Notes under the pieces: generated by a model
What the model was told of the DNA's origin: nothing
Seen by the model: the letters and a program-made list of their open reading frames with translations, nothing else
The model's database searches: none
Origin: Nocardioides scoriae
GTDB lineage: Bacteria; Actinomycetota; Actinomycetes; Propionibacteriales; Nocardioidaceae
Assembly: GCF_900104965.1 (NCBI RefSeq)
Contig: NZ_LT629757.1
Location: forward strand, 2,542,001-2,606,000
DNA length: 64,000 nt
Reading direction: 5' to 3'
Made by a program: the position numbers and the translations under genes
Part shown: one piece after another, positions 1 to 9,335 of the stretch
Position numbering within the stretch: position 1 is the first letter of the stretch
Layout of the letters: each line of letters begins with the position of its first letter

Positions 1-72
1 ACCGCGAGCCCCGCACGACCGCCGGGGCCCGAGCCACGGACCCTGGCGGCCGCGCGACGCGCAGCCCTGGTC

Positions 73-103
73 CTCGCGCCCGGGTCCCAGTCCCGGGCGC
101 GAG
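73..103 (-). terminator. Hairpin terminator after araA
   Basis: A perfect 12-bp inverted repeat (CTCGCGCCCGGG at 73-84 and its complement at 92-103) with a 7-nt loop begins 9 nt past the araA stop. There is no T-run, which is common for GC-rich actinobacterial terminators. It closes the arabinose operon. Confidence 0.7.
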
Positions 104-111
104 TTCGAGTC

Positions 112-1617
112 TCAGATCCCGCGCGCCAGGCGGTGGTACGCCGCGTTCCAGCGCAGCTCCTTGGCGAAGCCGCGGGTCGTGGTGTCCTCGTCGATGACGA
201 GCAGCTCGGTGCGGCTCATCTCGGCGAAGTCCTCGAGCACCTCGGTGTCGAGCGCGGTGGACAGCACGGTGTGGTGGGGACCGCCGGCCATCAGCCACGA
301 CTCCGCGGAGGTGGACAGCGAGGGGTGGGGCTCCCAGACTGCACAGGCGACGGGGAGCTTCGGCAGCGCCTCGTCGGGCTCGACCACGTCGACCTCGTTG
401 AGGGTGAGGCGGAAGCGGTCGCCGAGGTCCGAGATGCCGACCACGACGGCGGGGCCGGGGTCGGCGGTGAAGCGCAGCCGCACCGGGTCCTCGCGGTCAC
501 CGATGGAGAGCGGGTGGATCTCGAGGGTCGCCCGGGCGGTGCTGATGCTGGGGCAGACCTCGAGCATGTGGGCGCCGAGGATCTTCTCCTCGCCCGGGAC
601 CAGGTGATAGGTGTAGTCCTCCATGAACGACGTGCCGCCCGGCATCCCGGTGGCCATCGTCTTCATGCCGCGCAGCAGCACCGAGGTCTTCCAGTCGCCC
701 TCGCCGCCGAAGCCGAAGCCGTCGCCCATGAGGCGCTGCACGGCCAGGCCGGGGAGCTGGCGCAGGCCGCCGAGGTCCTCGAAGTTGGTGGTGAAGGCCC
801 CGAAGCCGCCGTCGGTGAGGAAGCGACGCAGGCCGAGCTCGACGCGGGCGCCGTAGCGCAGCGACTCGTGGCGCTCGCCGCCCGGGAGCAGCTCGGGGGC
901 GACGCGGTAGAGGTCGGCGTACTCCGTGACCAGCTTGTCGACGTCGTCGTCGCCCTGGGCGTCGACCACGGCCACCAGCTCGCTGACGCCGTAGGTGTTG
1001 ACCGAGACCCCGAAGCGGTGCTGTGCCTCCACCTTGTCGCCCTCGGTGACCGCGACGTCGCGCATGTTGTCGCCGAACCGGGCCAGGCGCAGCTGGCGCA
1101 GCTCGTGGCGTCCGAGGGCCGCGCGGGCCCACGCCTCGACGCGGTGGCGCACCGACGGCGAGTCGACGTGGCCCGCGACCGTCTTGCGGGCCACGCCGAG
1201 GCGCGACTGCATGTAGCCGAACTCCCGGTCGCCGTGGGCGGCCTGGTTGAGGTTCATGAAGTCCATGTCGATGGACGACCACGGCAGCGCCATGCCGGCC
1301 TGGGTGTGCAGGTGGAGCATCGGCTTGGCCAGCGCGTCGAGGCCCGCGATCCACATCTTGGCCGGCGAGAAGGTGTGCATCCACACCACGACGCCGACGC
1401 AGTCGGGGTCGGCGTTCGCGTCCAGCACCTGGCGGTGGATGGCGACCGCGTCGAGCAGCACCGGCTTCCAGACCACCTCGACCGGGAGCTCGGAGCCGGC
1501 GAGCCGGGCCGCGATCCCCTGCGACTGGGCGGCGACCTGGTCGAGGGTCTCGGGACCGTAGAGGGACTGGCTGCCGGTGAGGAACCACACCTGCGGCGTG
1601 GAGGGGACGGACGTCAT
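112..1617 (-). CDS. araA: L-arabinose isomerase
   Basis: A 501-residue cytoplasmic enzyme that converts L-arabinose to L-ribulose, the first step of the AraABD route. The length is normal for the family. The metal-site motifs are all present in order: GEGDWK, the glutamate of [10 protein letters not shown], the histidine of LGAHMLEV, and the histidine pair of GGPHHTV near the C-terminus. The upstream [16 protein letters not shown] segment is also typical. It is the last gene of the araR-araB-araD-araA run. A gap of 67 nt separates it from araD, whereas the three genes upstream overlap each other. A strong hairpin follows the stop. Identity is secure. Confidence 0.97.
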   Translation of the reverse strand: MTSVPSTPQVWFLTGSQSLYGPETLDQVAAQSQGIAARLAGSELPVEVVWKPVLLDAVAIHRQVLDANADPDCVGVVVWMHTFSPAKMWIAGLDALAKPMLHLHTQAGMALPWSSIDMDFMNLNQAAHGDREFGYMQSRLGVARKTVAGHVDSPSVRHRVEAWARAALGRHELRQLRLARFGDNMRDVAVTEGDKVEAQHRFGVSVNTYGVSELVAVVDAQGDDDVDKLVTEYADLYRVAPELLPGGERHESLRYGARVELGLRRFLTDGGFGAFTTNFEDLGGLRQLPGLAVQRLMGDGFGFGGEGDWKTSVLLRGMKTMATGMPGGTSFMEDYTYHLVPGEEKILGAHMLEVCPSISTARATLEIHPLSIGDREDPVRLRFTADPGPAVVVGISDLGDRFRLTLNEVDVVEPDEALPKLPVACAVWEPHPSLSTSAESWLMAGGPHHTVLSTALDTEVLEDFAEMSRTELLVIDEDTTTRGFAKELRWNAAYHRLARGI

Positions 1618-1684
1618 GGGGGACCTCGTTCTGGTGGTGACGGGAGCGGGGGCGTGCGGGACGGGGTGGGGCGGGAGCCGGCGC

Positions 1685-2362
1685 TCAGCGCTGGCCGTAG
1701 ACGTTCTGGTAGCGGTCGAAGAGCGCGTCGACCTGCGGCTGCGAGATCGGCACCGGGGCGCCGAGCTGCCGCGAGACGTGCACCGTGCGGGCGACGTCCT
1801 CGCACATCACGGCCGCCTTGACGGCCGCCCGGGCGGTGGGCCCGATGGAGAAGACGCCGTGGTTCTGCATCAGCACGGCCGGCGAGCGGCTGCCGCGCAG
1901 GGTGTCGACGATGCCGCGGCCGATCGAGTCGTCGCCGATGACCGCGAACGGCCCGACGGGGATCTCCCCGCCGAACTCGTCGGCGCCCATCGTGAGCACG
2001 CACGGCACCGGCTCGGCGCGCGCCGCCCACGCCGTGGCGTACGTCGAGTGGGTGTGCACCACGCCGCCCACCTGGGGCATCTCGCGGTAGACGTAGGCCT
2101 GCGCCTCGGTGTCCGACGACGGCGCGTGCTGGCCGTCGACGACCCGGCCCTCGAGGTCGCACACGACCATGTTCTCGGGCGTGAGGTCGTCGTAGGACAC
2201 CCCGCTGGGCTTGATGACGAGCAGGTCGTGGCCCGGCACCCGGGCCGAGACGTTGCCGGCCGTCCAGACCACGAGCTGGTAGCGGGTCAGCTCGGCGTGC
2301 AGCGCGCACACCTCGCGGCGCAGCGTGCCGATCGTCGACTGGACCTCGGTGACCGCGGTCAT
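1685..2362 (-). CDS. araD: L-ribulose-5-phosphate 4-epimerase
   Basis: A 225-residue class II aldolase-fold epimerase that turns L-ribulose 5-phosphate into D-xylulose 5-phosphate for the pentose phosphate pathway. Zn ligands are visible in [12 protein letters not shown] and QNHGVF, and the phosphate-binding NVSAR and KPSG motifs lie near the N-terminus. The start at 2362 (MTAVTEVQ) was chosen because its ATG overlaps the araB stop (ATGA), as expected for translational coupling, and gives the family length. Confidence 0.96.
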   Translation of the reverse strand: MTAVTEVQSTIGTLRREVCALHAELTRYQLVVWTAGNVSARVPGHDLLVIKPSGVSYDDLTPENMVVCDLEGRVVDGQHAPSSDTEAQAYVYREMPQVGGVVHTHSTYATAWAARAEPVPCVLTMGADEFGGEIPVGPFAVIGDDSIGRGIVDTLRGSRSPAVLMQNHGVFSIGPTARAAVKAAVMCEDVARTVHVSRQLGAPVPISQPQVDALFDRYQNVYGQR

Positions 2363-4152
2363 GCCAGCGCCCCCTCGGTCTCGCGAGCCGCCTCGGGAAC
2401 CCCGGCGCCCGACCCGGCGCCCGACCCGTCGTCCGACCCCGCACCCGATCCGGGGGCGGAGCCACGGGACGCCACCGCCTCGCGGCGCAGCGCCCGGAGC
2501 CGGCGCATCAGGCCGTCGCCGCGGCCGAAGTGGTCGTGCAGCGCGACGTACTCCGCGTAGAGCCGGTCGTAGCGCAGCGCTGCAGCCTCGTCGGGCAGGA
2601 ACGCGCCGCGGCGCACCCGGCCCATCCGCTCGGCGGCCGCGGTGACGTCGGCGTACGCCCCGGCCGCGACCGCGGCGTGGATGGCGGACCCCAGTGCCGG
2701 GCCCTGGGCCGAGCCGATCACCGACAGCGGCAGCCGCAGCACGTCGGCGTAGACCTGCATGAGCAGGTGGTTCTTGGCCAGGCCGCCCGCCACCACGAAC
2801 TCCTCGACCGGCACGCCGGCGTGGCGGAAGGTCTCCACGATCACCCGGGCGCCGAAGGCGGTGGCCTCCAGCAGCGCGCGGTAGACGTCCTCGGGCCGGG
2901 TGCTGAGCGTCAGCCCCACGACGGTGCCCGAGAGCTCGTGGTCGACCAGCACCGAGCGGTTGCCGCTGTGCCAGTCGAGGGCCACCAGCCCGTGCTCGCC
3001 CACCTGCTGCGCCGACGCCAGGCGCGTCAGCAGCTCGTGGACGGTCTCCCCCGCCGCACGCGCCTGCTGCGCGTACGACGGGGGGACGCCGTGGTCGACG
3101 AACCACCCGAAGATGTCGCCGACGCCGCTCTGCCCGGCCTCGTAGCCGTAGCGGCCCGCCACGATGCCGCCGTCGACGACCCCGCACATGCCGGGGACCT
3201 CCCGCAGCACGTCGGCGTTCATCACGTGGCACGTCGAGGTGCCCATGATCGCGACCATCTGGCCCGGCTCGGTGGCGCGGGCCGCGGGAGCGGTCACGTG
3301 GGCGTCGACGTTGCCGACGGCGACCGCGATGCCCTCGGGCAGGCCGGTCCAGGCGGCGGCCTCGGCCGTGAGACCGCCCGCGCGCTCGCCCAGCTCGCCG
3401 ATCGGGTGCTCGACCTTGTCGACGACGAAGTCGGCGAAGCCGGGATCGAGCGCGGCCAGGAAGTCGCGCGAGGGGTAGGCGCCGTCCTGCAGCATCCCCT
3501 TGTAGCCCGCGGTGCAGGCGTTGCGGACGTAGCGGCCGCACAGCTGCCACACGATCCAGTCGGCGGCCTCGACCCAGCGCTCGGTGCGGGCGTAGAGCTC
3601 GGGGTCCTCCTCGAGCAGCTGCAGCCCCTTGGCGAACTCCCACTCCGAGGAGATCAGCCCGCCGTAGCGCGCCAGCCAGGTCTCGCCCCGCTCGGCCGCC
3701 AGGGCGGTGATGCGGTCGGCCTGCGGCTGCGCGGCGTGGTGCTTCCACAGCTTGGTGTAGGCGTGCGGACGGCCCTCCAGGCCCGGCACCTCGTCGAGCG
3801 GGGTGCCGTCGGCGAGCGTCGGGACCATGGTGCAGGCGGTGAAGTCGGTGGCGATGCCGACCACGTGCGCCGGGTCGACGCCGGCCTCGGCCAGGGCCGC
3901 CGGGACGGCGGTGCGCAGCACGTGGCGGTAGTCCTCGGGCACCTGCAGCGCCCAGTCCGGGGGCAGGCGCACCTCGGACCCGGGGAGCGTGGTCTCCAGG
4001 ACCGCGTGGGGGTACTCCGTGGTGGCCGTGCCCAGCTCGGCGCCGTCGCTCACCCGCACCACCAGGGCGCGGCCCGACAGCGTGCCGTAGTCGACGCCGA
4101 CGACGTAGGTCTCCTCGTGCCCGGCGGGCTCGGGGTGCGGTGCGGTGGTCAT
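2359..4152 (-). CDS. araB: Ribulokinase
   Basis: An FGGY-family sugar kinase of 597 residues that phosphorylates L-ribulose with ATP. The N-terminal VGVDYGTLSGRALVV is the phosphate-1 motif of the actin-like ATPase fold, and the C-terminal half carries the GGLAKNHLLMQVYADV adenosine-site segment. The ATG at 4152 is preceded by GAGAGGA and overlaps the stop of the LacI gene by four bases; the araD start overlaps its own stop in the same way, so regulator, kinase and epimerase are translationally coupled. The reading frame runs open further upstream, but that part overlaps the LacI gene and is not family-like. Confidence 0.96.
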   Translation of the reverse strand: MTTAPHPEPAGHEETYVVGVDYGTLSGRALVVRVSDGAELGTATTEYPHAVLETTLPGSEVRLPPDWALQVPEDYRHVLRTAVPAALAEAGVDPAHVVGIATDFTACTMVPTLADGTPLDEVPGLEGRPHAYTKLWKHHAAQPQADRITALAAERGETWLARYGGLISSEWEFAKGLQLLEEDPELYARTERWVEAADWIVWQLCGRYVRNACTAGYKGMLQDGAYPSRDFLAALDPGFADFVVDKVEHPIGELGERAGGLTAEAAAWTGLPEGIAVAVGNVDAHVTAPAARATEPGQMVAIMGTSTCHVMNADVLREVPGMCGVVDGGIVAGRYGYEAGQSGVGDIFGWFVDHGVPPSYAQQARAAGETVHELLTRLASAQQVGEHGLVALDWHSGNRSVLVDHELSGTVVGLTLSTRPEDVYRALLEATAFGARVIVETFRHAGVPVEEFVVAGGLAKNHLLMQVYADVLRLPLSVIGSAQGPALGSAIHAAVAAGAYADVTAAAERMGRVRRGAFLPDEAAALRYDRLYAEYVALHDHFGRGDGLMRRLRALRREAVASRGSAPGSGAGSDDGSGAGSGAGVPEAARETEGALA

Positions 4153-5261
4153 GGGGTCCTCTCGACGTGGATGGTGATGCTGGGGGTTGCGCGGGGCGGG
4201 CAGGTACTGCGGCGTACGACGAGCGTGGGTCGGAGCAACGTGCCGACCCGGTCGGTGAGCCCGCGCGAGCCGGCCGGCCCGCCGTGCTCGACAGCGGCTC
4301 GCAGCACCTCGATCGCGCGTTCTCCGACGGCTGGGAGGTCCTGGTGGACGGTGGTGAGCGGCGGGATCAGGTAGGCCGCCTCGGGCAGGTCGTCGAAGCC
4401 GACGACGCTGACGTCCTCGGGCACCCGCACCCCCGCCTCGTGCAGCGCGCGCAACACGCCGACGGCCATGTGGTCGTTGGCGACGAAGACGGCGGTGACG
4501 TCGCCCGTCGCGGCCATCGCAGCCAGGCGTACGCCGGCGGCGTGGCCGCTCCCGGCGCTCCAATCGCCCACCAGCGGCTCGGGCGGACGCAGCCCGGCGA
4601 CCTGCATCGCGTCGCGCCAGCCCGAGAGCCGTTCGCGCGCCTCGGCCCACCCCGCGGGGCCGGCCACGTGCTGGATCTCGGTGTGGCCGAGCGCGATCAG
4701 GTGCTCGGTCGCGATGGCTGCGCCGAGGCGGTTGTCCACGCCGGCGGTCAGCCGCACCCGGGACAGGTCGCCCTCCACCACCACCACGGGCAGCTCGCCG
4801 GCCGACCGAGCACGGACTGCCGTCAGCGCCTCGTCGTTGGCCGCGATCAGCACGATGCCCTCCACCCGCTGGTCACGTAGGTGTTCGACGGCCTGGGTCA
4901 CGTCGCCGCACGTGAACTCCGGCAGGTCGATCGCGCTGACGAAGTAACCCGCGGCCCTGGCGGCGGACTGGACTGACCGGTAGATCGTGGCGGGACCCCG
5001 GAACTCGCTCGCGGTGCAGATGACACCGACCGTGGCCGAGCGCTGGGTGACCAGCGCGCGAGCAGCGACGTTCGGCCGGTAGCCGAGCTGGGAGATCGCC
5101 TCGTCGACCCGCTTCCGGGTGGCGGGACGTACGTGGTCGGCGCCGTTGACCACCCGTGACACCGTCTGCAGGGACACCCCCGCGAGCCCGGCGACGTCCG
5201 CCATCACCGGCGACCTCCCTGCCGGCAGGAGGGCACCACCGGTGGAGCTCTTCTCCAGCAT
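4149..5261 (-). CDS. LacI-family regulator of the arabinose operon
   Basis: A 370-residue LacI/GalR repressor: helix-turn-helix at about residues 20-40 (VMADVAGLAGVSLQTVSRVVNG), hinge helix RPNVAARAL, then a periplasmic-binding-protein-like sugar domain. The start at 5261 (MLEKSS) has a GAGGGGA ribosome site; the frame is open further upstream but lacks one. It is the first gene of araR-araB-araD-araA, so it probably autoregulates and senses arabinose or a pathway intermediate (inference from position). It is not the GntR-type AraR of Bacillus. No clear operator palindrome was seen in 5262-5364. Confidence 0.88.
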   Translation of the reverse strand: MLEKSSTGGALLPAGRSPVMADVAGLAGVSLQTVSRVVNGADHVRPATRKRVDEAISQLGYRPNVAARALVTQRSATVGVICTASEFRGPATIYRSVQSAARAAGYFVSAIDLPEFTCGDVTQAVEHLRDQRVEGIVLIAANDEALTAVRARSAGELPVVVVEGDLSRVRLTAGVDNRLGAAIATEHLIALGHTEIQHVAGPAGWAEARERLSGWRDAMQVAGLRPPEPLVGDWSAGSGHAAGVRLAAMAATGDVTAVFVANDHMAVGVLRALHEAGVRVPEDVSVVGFDDLPEAAYLIPPLTTVHQDLPAVGERAIEVLRAAVEHGGPAGSRGLTDRVGTLLRPTLVVRRSTCPPRATPSITIHVERTP

Positions 5262-5364
5262 CGGTGTCCCCTCAGTCGCAGAGCAGCCGCACCGCGCTTC
5301 GAGGAGCCGGCGCAGGTGGGTGTTCGGGTGGCGCAGCCGGGGTCTCCGGCTGGTCATGGTGGGG

Positions 5365-5393
5365 CGCTCGCGTGGGGACGAGCCACGCGAGCG
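5365..5393 (-). terminator. Hairpin terminator after the GH127 gene
   Basis: A perfect 11-bp stem (CGCTCGCGTGG at 5365-5375 with its complement at 5383-5393) and 7-nt loop, 13 nt past the GH127 stop. It separates the transporter/GH127 unit from the araR-BDA unit on the same strand, implying a separate promoter for araR between 5262 and 5364. Confidence 0.7.
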
Positions 5394-5405
5394 GGCTCCC
5401 GCGGC

Positions 5406-7379
5406 CTAGCTGGGCGCCGTCGGCATCCAGACGCGCATCGTCGACGGGCCACGGGACGCCCAGTCGTGGTACGGAGTCAGGGCGACGTCGAAGCGCTCCG
5501 CAGCCGCCTGGGCACCCGGTGCGCCATAGGGCCATCCCGAGTTCGGCGGCGCCTCGACCAGATCGACCGTGACCTCGACCCTGCCGTCGCGCACACGTGG
5601 CGGTTCGGTGGTGTCCACTCGGACACGGTCCAGGTCCGTGTGTGTCAGGTGCTCGGGCAGGTCCGTCGACTCCAGGCACCAGACGAGGGGGCCACTCTCG
5701 ACCGCGACGCACCCACGGACGGCGTCGAGGCGATGGTCGGCCCATACGAAGCGGGGCCCGATGTCGAGCTCAAGGACCACGTTGTCTCCGATGCGCAACC
5801 CTGTGACATCCACCAAGCCCGGGGCGACTTCGACGATGTCGTGGCCGGGCCTGACGAGTCGAGCGGCACGGCACCAGTCAGGAACCCGGACGCTCAGGAC
5901 TGACGCTGAGCCCTGGTGCTCGTCCGGCCACTCGTCAACGCGGATGTCGACGCGGCCGTTGTGCGGGTAGTCGGTCTGCACGGTGAGCCGCACGGGCTGA
6001 TCGGCAAGCCGGGTCGACAGCTGCATAGGCATCAACTGGTGCAGCTGGACGCCGCGGTCACTGGTCGTAGCGGCATAGCTGGACAGGCTCGCGAAGGTGC
6101 GGGCGACGTTGGTGGGACAGCACGAGACCGCGAACCACGGCGCGCGCAGTGACGACTCTGCCCTTGCGCTGGCCACGTCAGTGGGCGCAACCTCGCCGGG
6201 TGCCCGCTGATGAAGGGTGTTGGAGTAGTAGAACGACGTGCCGTCGTCGGAAGGAGAGGTGGCGACGACGTTGTACAGGGCCCGTTCGATCAGGTCGGCG
6301 TACCGGGGCTCGCCGGTGGCGAGCAGGAGTCGCCAGGACAGCATGACGGAGCCGATGGCAGCGCAGGTCTCGGAGTAGGCGCGGTCGGGCGGTAGGAAGT
6401 AGTCCTCACCGAAGGCCTCGTCCTGGTGGCGTGACCCCTGCCCGCCGGTGAGGTACGTGCGGCGGTCCCGTGTGGTCTCCCACTGGAGCGCGAGAGCCTT
6501 GAGGAGGTCGCCGTCTTGGTGCTCGACAGCGACGTCGACGGCGGCAGCGGCCAGGTAGTTGGCCCGCACCGCGTGGCCGCGGAGCACGGTGGCATCGCGC
6601 ACGGGGACGTCGTCCTGAAAGTACGCGCGGCCAAACTCGATGTCGCCGAGGGTCTGGTGCCCGCGGCGCTCGACGAACAGCGCGGCCTGGGAGAGGTAGC
6701 GAGGCTCGCCCAGTGCGCGCCCCAGCTCGGCGAGGGCCACCTCGATCTCGGGGTGGCCGCACACCCCCTGGAGCCCGTCGGGCCCGAACACCTCGCAGAC
6801 GTGCTCGGCAGCCCATCGGGCGACGCGGACGAGCCTGTCGTAGTGACCCGTGCGGATCCGAGCGACCCCCGCCTGGATCAGGTGCCCGATGCAGTAGAGC
6901 TCGTGGCCCCACTCGAGGTCGGCCCAGCGCTCGGCCTGCCCGGGGCGACCGAACATCGTCCCGAGGTAGCCGTCGGCGTCCTGGGCCGCTGCGATGCGTT
7001 CGACGACGGAGTCGAAGCGGTCCTCAAGGTCGGGGTGGTGCTCCCGGCCGAGCTCCCAGGCCATGGCCTCGAGCAGCTTGTAGACCTCGGAGTCGCTGAA
7101 CTCGCGCCCGCGCCGGTCGGTCATGGCGAGCCCCGCAGCGGCGGCATCGAAGTTGCCCAGCCACCCCTCGCGCTCGAGCCAGTGCTCGATGTGGGCGAGG
7201 GTGGCGCCAGCGTTCACGGCTTGCCGGTGGCCCCAGAAGCCGCCGAGGATCCGTGCCTCGTCGAGTCCGAGCGGACGGAGCACGCCGTGCGTGGGGAGGA
7301 CGGGCGTGGCCGGCGCGCGCCGTTCGCGGTCGCTGCTGGGCTGGTCGACCATCGGCAGGCCAAGGGCTGGGGGTGTCAT
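5406..7379 (-). CDS. GH127 beta-L-arabinofuranosidase
   Basis: A 657-residue (alpha/alpha)6-barrel glycosidase of family GH127 (formerly DUF1680). The zinc/nucleophile cluster of the Bifidobacterium enzyme HypBA1 is conserved: Glu337 and Cys339 in SETCA, and the Cys420-Cys421 pair in SCCPTN, one of which is the catalytic nucleophile in that family. There is no signal peptide, so it acts on imported arabinosides or arabino-oligosaccharides in the cytoplasm and feeds L-arabinose to AraA. The ATG at 7379 has an AAAGG site. It follows the permease gene by 40 nt and ends in a hairpin, so it is the last gene of the transporter operon. The exact substrate linkage is inferred from family and neighbours. 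Confidence 0.92.
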   Translation of the reverse strand: MTPPALGLPMVDQPSSDRERRAPATPVLPTHGVLRPLGLDEARILGGFWGHRQAVNAGATLAHIEHWLEREGWLGNFDAAAAGLAMTDRRGREFSDSEVYKLLEAMAWELGREHHPDLEDRFDSVVERIAAAQDADGYLGTMFGRPGQAERWADLEWGHELYCIGHLIQAGVARIRTGHYDRLVRVARWAAEHVCEVFGPDGLQGVCGHPEIEVALAELGRALGEPRYLSQAALFVERRGHQTLGDIEFGRAYFQDDVPVRDATVLRGHAVRANYLAAAAVDVAVEHQDGDLLKALALQWETTRDRRTYLTGGQGSRHQDEAFGEDYFLPPDRAYSETCAAIGSVMLSWRLLLATGEPRYADLIERALYNVVATSPSDDGTSFYYSNTLHQRAPGEVAPTDVASARAESSLRAPWFAVSCCPTNVARTFASLSSYAATTSDRGVQLHQLMPMQLSTRLADQPVRLTVQTDYPHNGRVDIRVDEWPDEHQGSASVLSVRVPDWCRAARLVRPGHDIVEVAPGLVDVTGLRIGDNVVLELDIGPRFVWADHRLDAVRGCVAVESGPLVWCLESTDLPEHLTHTDLDRVRVDTTEPPRVRDGRVEVTVDLVEAPPNSGWPYGAPGAQAAAERFDVALTPYHDWASRGPSTMRVWMPTAPS

Positions 7380-7419
7380 CGGGAGACCTTTGTGGAGTGA
7401 GGGATCGGCGGCACGGGTG

Positions 7420-8316
7420 TCAGCCCTTTACGGCGCCGGACATGAACCCGCGGACGTAGTGCCGCTGGAGGACGATGAAGAGGAAGACGCACGGCACGGC
7501 CAGCACGACGACGCCGGCCTCGGTCGCGCCGTAGTCGACGACGCCCATCACCTGCTGACGCATGTTGGCCACGGCCAGGGGCAGCGGCGACTTCGCTGAG
7601 TCGGTGATGAGGATGAGCGGGGTGATGAAGTCGTTCCACGCAGCCAGGAACGCGAAGAGCCCGACGGTGATCATCCCGGGACGGACCGCGGGGAGCAGGA
7701 CGTGACGTAGCGCCGCGAGGGGTCCGCAGCCGTCGACCTGCGCGGCCTCGTCGAGCTCGCGCGGGACCGACTCGAAGGAGATCCGCATCAGGAAGGTCGC
7801 GAAGGGGAGCTGGAACAGCGTCATCACCAGGGCCAACCCCAGGAGCGAGTTGCCGAGCCCCAGGTCGTTGAGGAGCACGTAGAGCGGGATGAGCAGCGTG
7901 GCGTACGGGACCATCAAGATCCCCAGCGTGGCGAGGAAGAGGACGTTCTTGCCGGGGAACCGGAAGCGGGCGAACGCATACCCACCGAGCAGCGAGATCG
8001 TGAGCGTGAACAGCACGGTGAGGCCGGAGACGATGGTGGAGTTCAGGAGGTACTGCCACACGCCGTCCTGGTAGTCGGCCAGCGTGCGGTAGTTGGCCAG
8101 GCCCCACCCGTCGTTCTGCGCGCTGCCGGCCTGCGGTGAGACCGATGCCACGGTGGCCCAGAGCAGGGGGAAGGCGAAGACGACGGCCAGGCCCCCGGTC
8201 AGGACCCACCCGGGTGTGCGCACCACTCCCCCGCGGCGGCGCCGAGGTGGGGTGGACTCCGGGAGCGGTTCCAGAGGGCTCGTGTCTAGCGGCGGGGGCG
8301 TGAGCAGCTGGGCCAT
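7420..8316 (-). CDS. Carbohydrate ABC transporter permease (MalG type)
   Basis: A 298-residue inner-membrane permease with six predicted helices, a Pro/Arg-rich N-terminal cytoplasmic tail, and the ATPase-docking EAA loop (DEAAQVDGCGPLAALRHVLLP). It pairs with the upstream permease to form the channel of a CUT1-type sugar importer. The start is one base past the stop of its partner. No ATPase gene is present here; such importers in actinobacteria commonly share an MsiK-type ATPase encoded elsewhere (established for Streptomyces, inferred here). Confidence 0.93.
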   Translation of the reverse strand: MAQLLTPPPLDTSPLEPLPESTPPRRRRGGVVRTPGWVLTGGLAVVFAFPLLWATVASVSPQAGSAQNDGWGLANYRTLADYQDGVWQYLLNSTIVSGLTVLFTLTISLLGGYAFARFRFPGKNVLFLATLGILMVPYATLLIPLYVLLNDLGLGNSLLGLALVMTLFQLPFATFLMRISFESVPRELDEAAQVDGCGPLAALRHVLLPAVRPGMITVGLFAFLAAWNDFITPLILITDSAKSPLPLAVANMRQQVMGVVDYGATEAGVVVLAVPCVFLFIVLQRHYVRGFMSGAVKG

Positions 8317-8317
8317 G

Positions 8318-9241
8318 TCAGGAGTCCTCGGGGGATCGCATGAGGCGGAAGGTGGCGGCGTTGATCACGAGCAGGGCGACCAGGACGATCAGGGACAGGG
8401 CGGCGGCGATGCCGAGGTCGTTCTTGCCCTGGAAGGCCGTGGAGTAGATGAGCTGGACCACGGTGATCGTGCTGTTGTCGGGTGCGCCCTTGGTGAGGAT
8501 GTAGAACTGGTCGAACGCCAGCAGTGACCCGGTGACGCACATGATCACGCACAGCGCCAGGCTGGGTCGGATGAGCGGCAGCGTGATGTGCCGGAACGCC
8601 TGCCAGCGGTTGGCACCGTCGAGTTCGGCTGCCTCGTAGACGTCCCTGCTGATGCCTTGAAGACCGACCAGGAGCAGGAGCATGTAGAAGCCGGTGAAGC
8701 GCCACACGATGAGGAACACCGTCGACCACAGCGCACTGTCGGGGGTCCCCAGGAACGAGATCGGTTCGTCGATCAGCCCCAGCTTGATGAGCATCGGCGA
8801 GAACGGACCGCTCTGAGGTGAGTAGAGCGCATAGAAGAGCAGCGACGCCGAGGCCAGCCCGATGGCGCTGGGGACCAGGAAGACGGTGCGCAGGAAGCTC
8901 TTCCACCGCGTGGACTCCTGCACCAGCATCGCGAGCCCGAGTCCGAGCCCGAGCAACAGGACGGTGGTGATCACCGTGTACTTCACGGTGAACACGACCG
9001 AGGACCAGAAGAACCGGTCGTTGACGGCATCCGCGAAGTTCTGCGGCACGTTGGTGCCTTGCCTGCCGGCGAACAGCGGCCAGTCCGAGGCCGACATCTG
9101 CGTGACCAGCAGGATCGGGAGGACGAAGAGCACCACCACGAAGACCGCGGTGGGAGCGGCGAAGGCCCACCCCTGGCGCTTCTCGCGGGTCGGGACCCCC
9201 GGTGCTCGTCCCTTCCGGGTACCGAGCGGGACGACCGTCAT
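8318..9241 (-). CDS. Carbohydrate ABC transporter permease (MalF type)
   Basis: A 307-residue permease with about six membrane helices and the EAA loop YEAAELDGANRWQAFRHITLP. It is the first permease after the binding-protein gene and is separated from it by 94 nt containing a strong hairpin. It forms the heterodimeric channel with the following MalG-type gene. Arabino-oligosaccharide or arabinoside uptake is inferred from the GH127 and ara genes downstream. Confidence 0.93.
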   Translation of the reverse strand: MTVVPLGTRKGRAPGVPTREKRQGWAFAAPTAVFVVVLFVLPILLVTQMSASDWPLFAGRQGTNVPQNFADAVNDRFFWSSVVFTVKYTVITTVLLLGLGLGLAMLVQESTRWKSFLRTVFLVPSAIGLASASLLFYALYSPQSGPFSPMLIKLGLIDEPISFLGTPDSALWSTVFLIVWRFTGFYMLLLLVGLQGISRDVYEAAELDGANRWQAFRHITLPLIRPSLALCVIMCVTGSLLAFDQFYILTKGAPDNSTITVVQLIYSTAFQGKNDLGIAAALSLIVLVALLVINAATFRLMRSPEDS

Positions 9242-9289
9242 GGAGTGGCCTCGTTTCGACAGGTGTGGCTGGTGGAAGGTGGGGTGGAG

Positions 9290-9328
9290 CGCCCGGTACG
9301 CCGCTGCATCTGGACGGCGTACCGGGCG
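9290..9328 (-). other. Intercistronic hairpin between binding protein and permeases
   Basis: A perfect 14-bp inverted repeat (arms 9290-9303 and 9315-9328, 11-nt loop) starts 7 nt past the binding-protein stop. Such hairpins after solute-binding-protein genes stabilise or terminate part of the transcript, so that more binding protein than permease is made (known for malE-malF). That role is inferred here. Confidence 0.7.
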
Positions 9329-9335
9329 GATCGGG

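Noticed and set aside
133-1821. Long plus-strand open frame opposite araA
   Set aside because: Composition (His/Val/Gly/Arg-rich) is that of a GC-driven antisense shadow; the minus strand encodes a clear araA.
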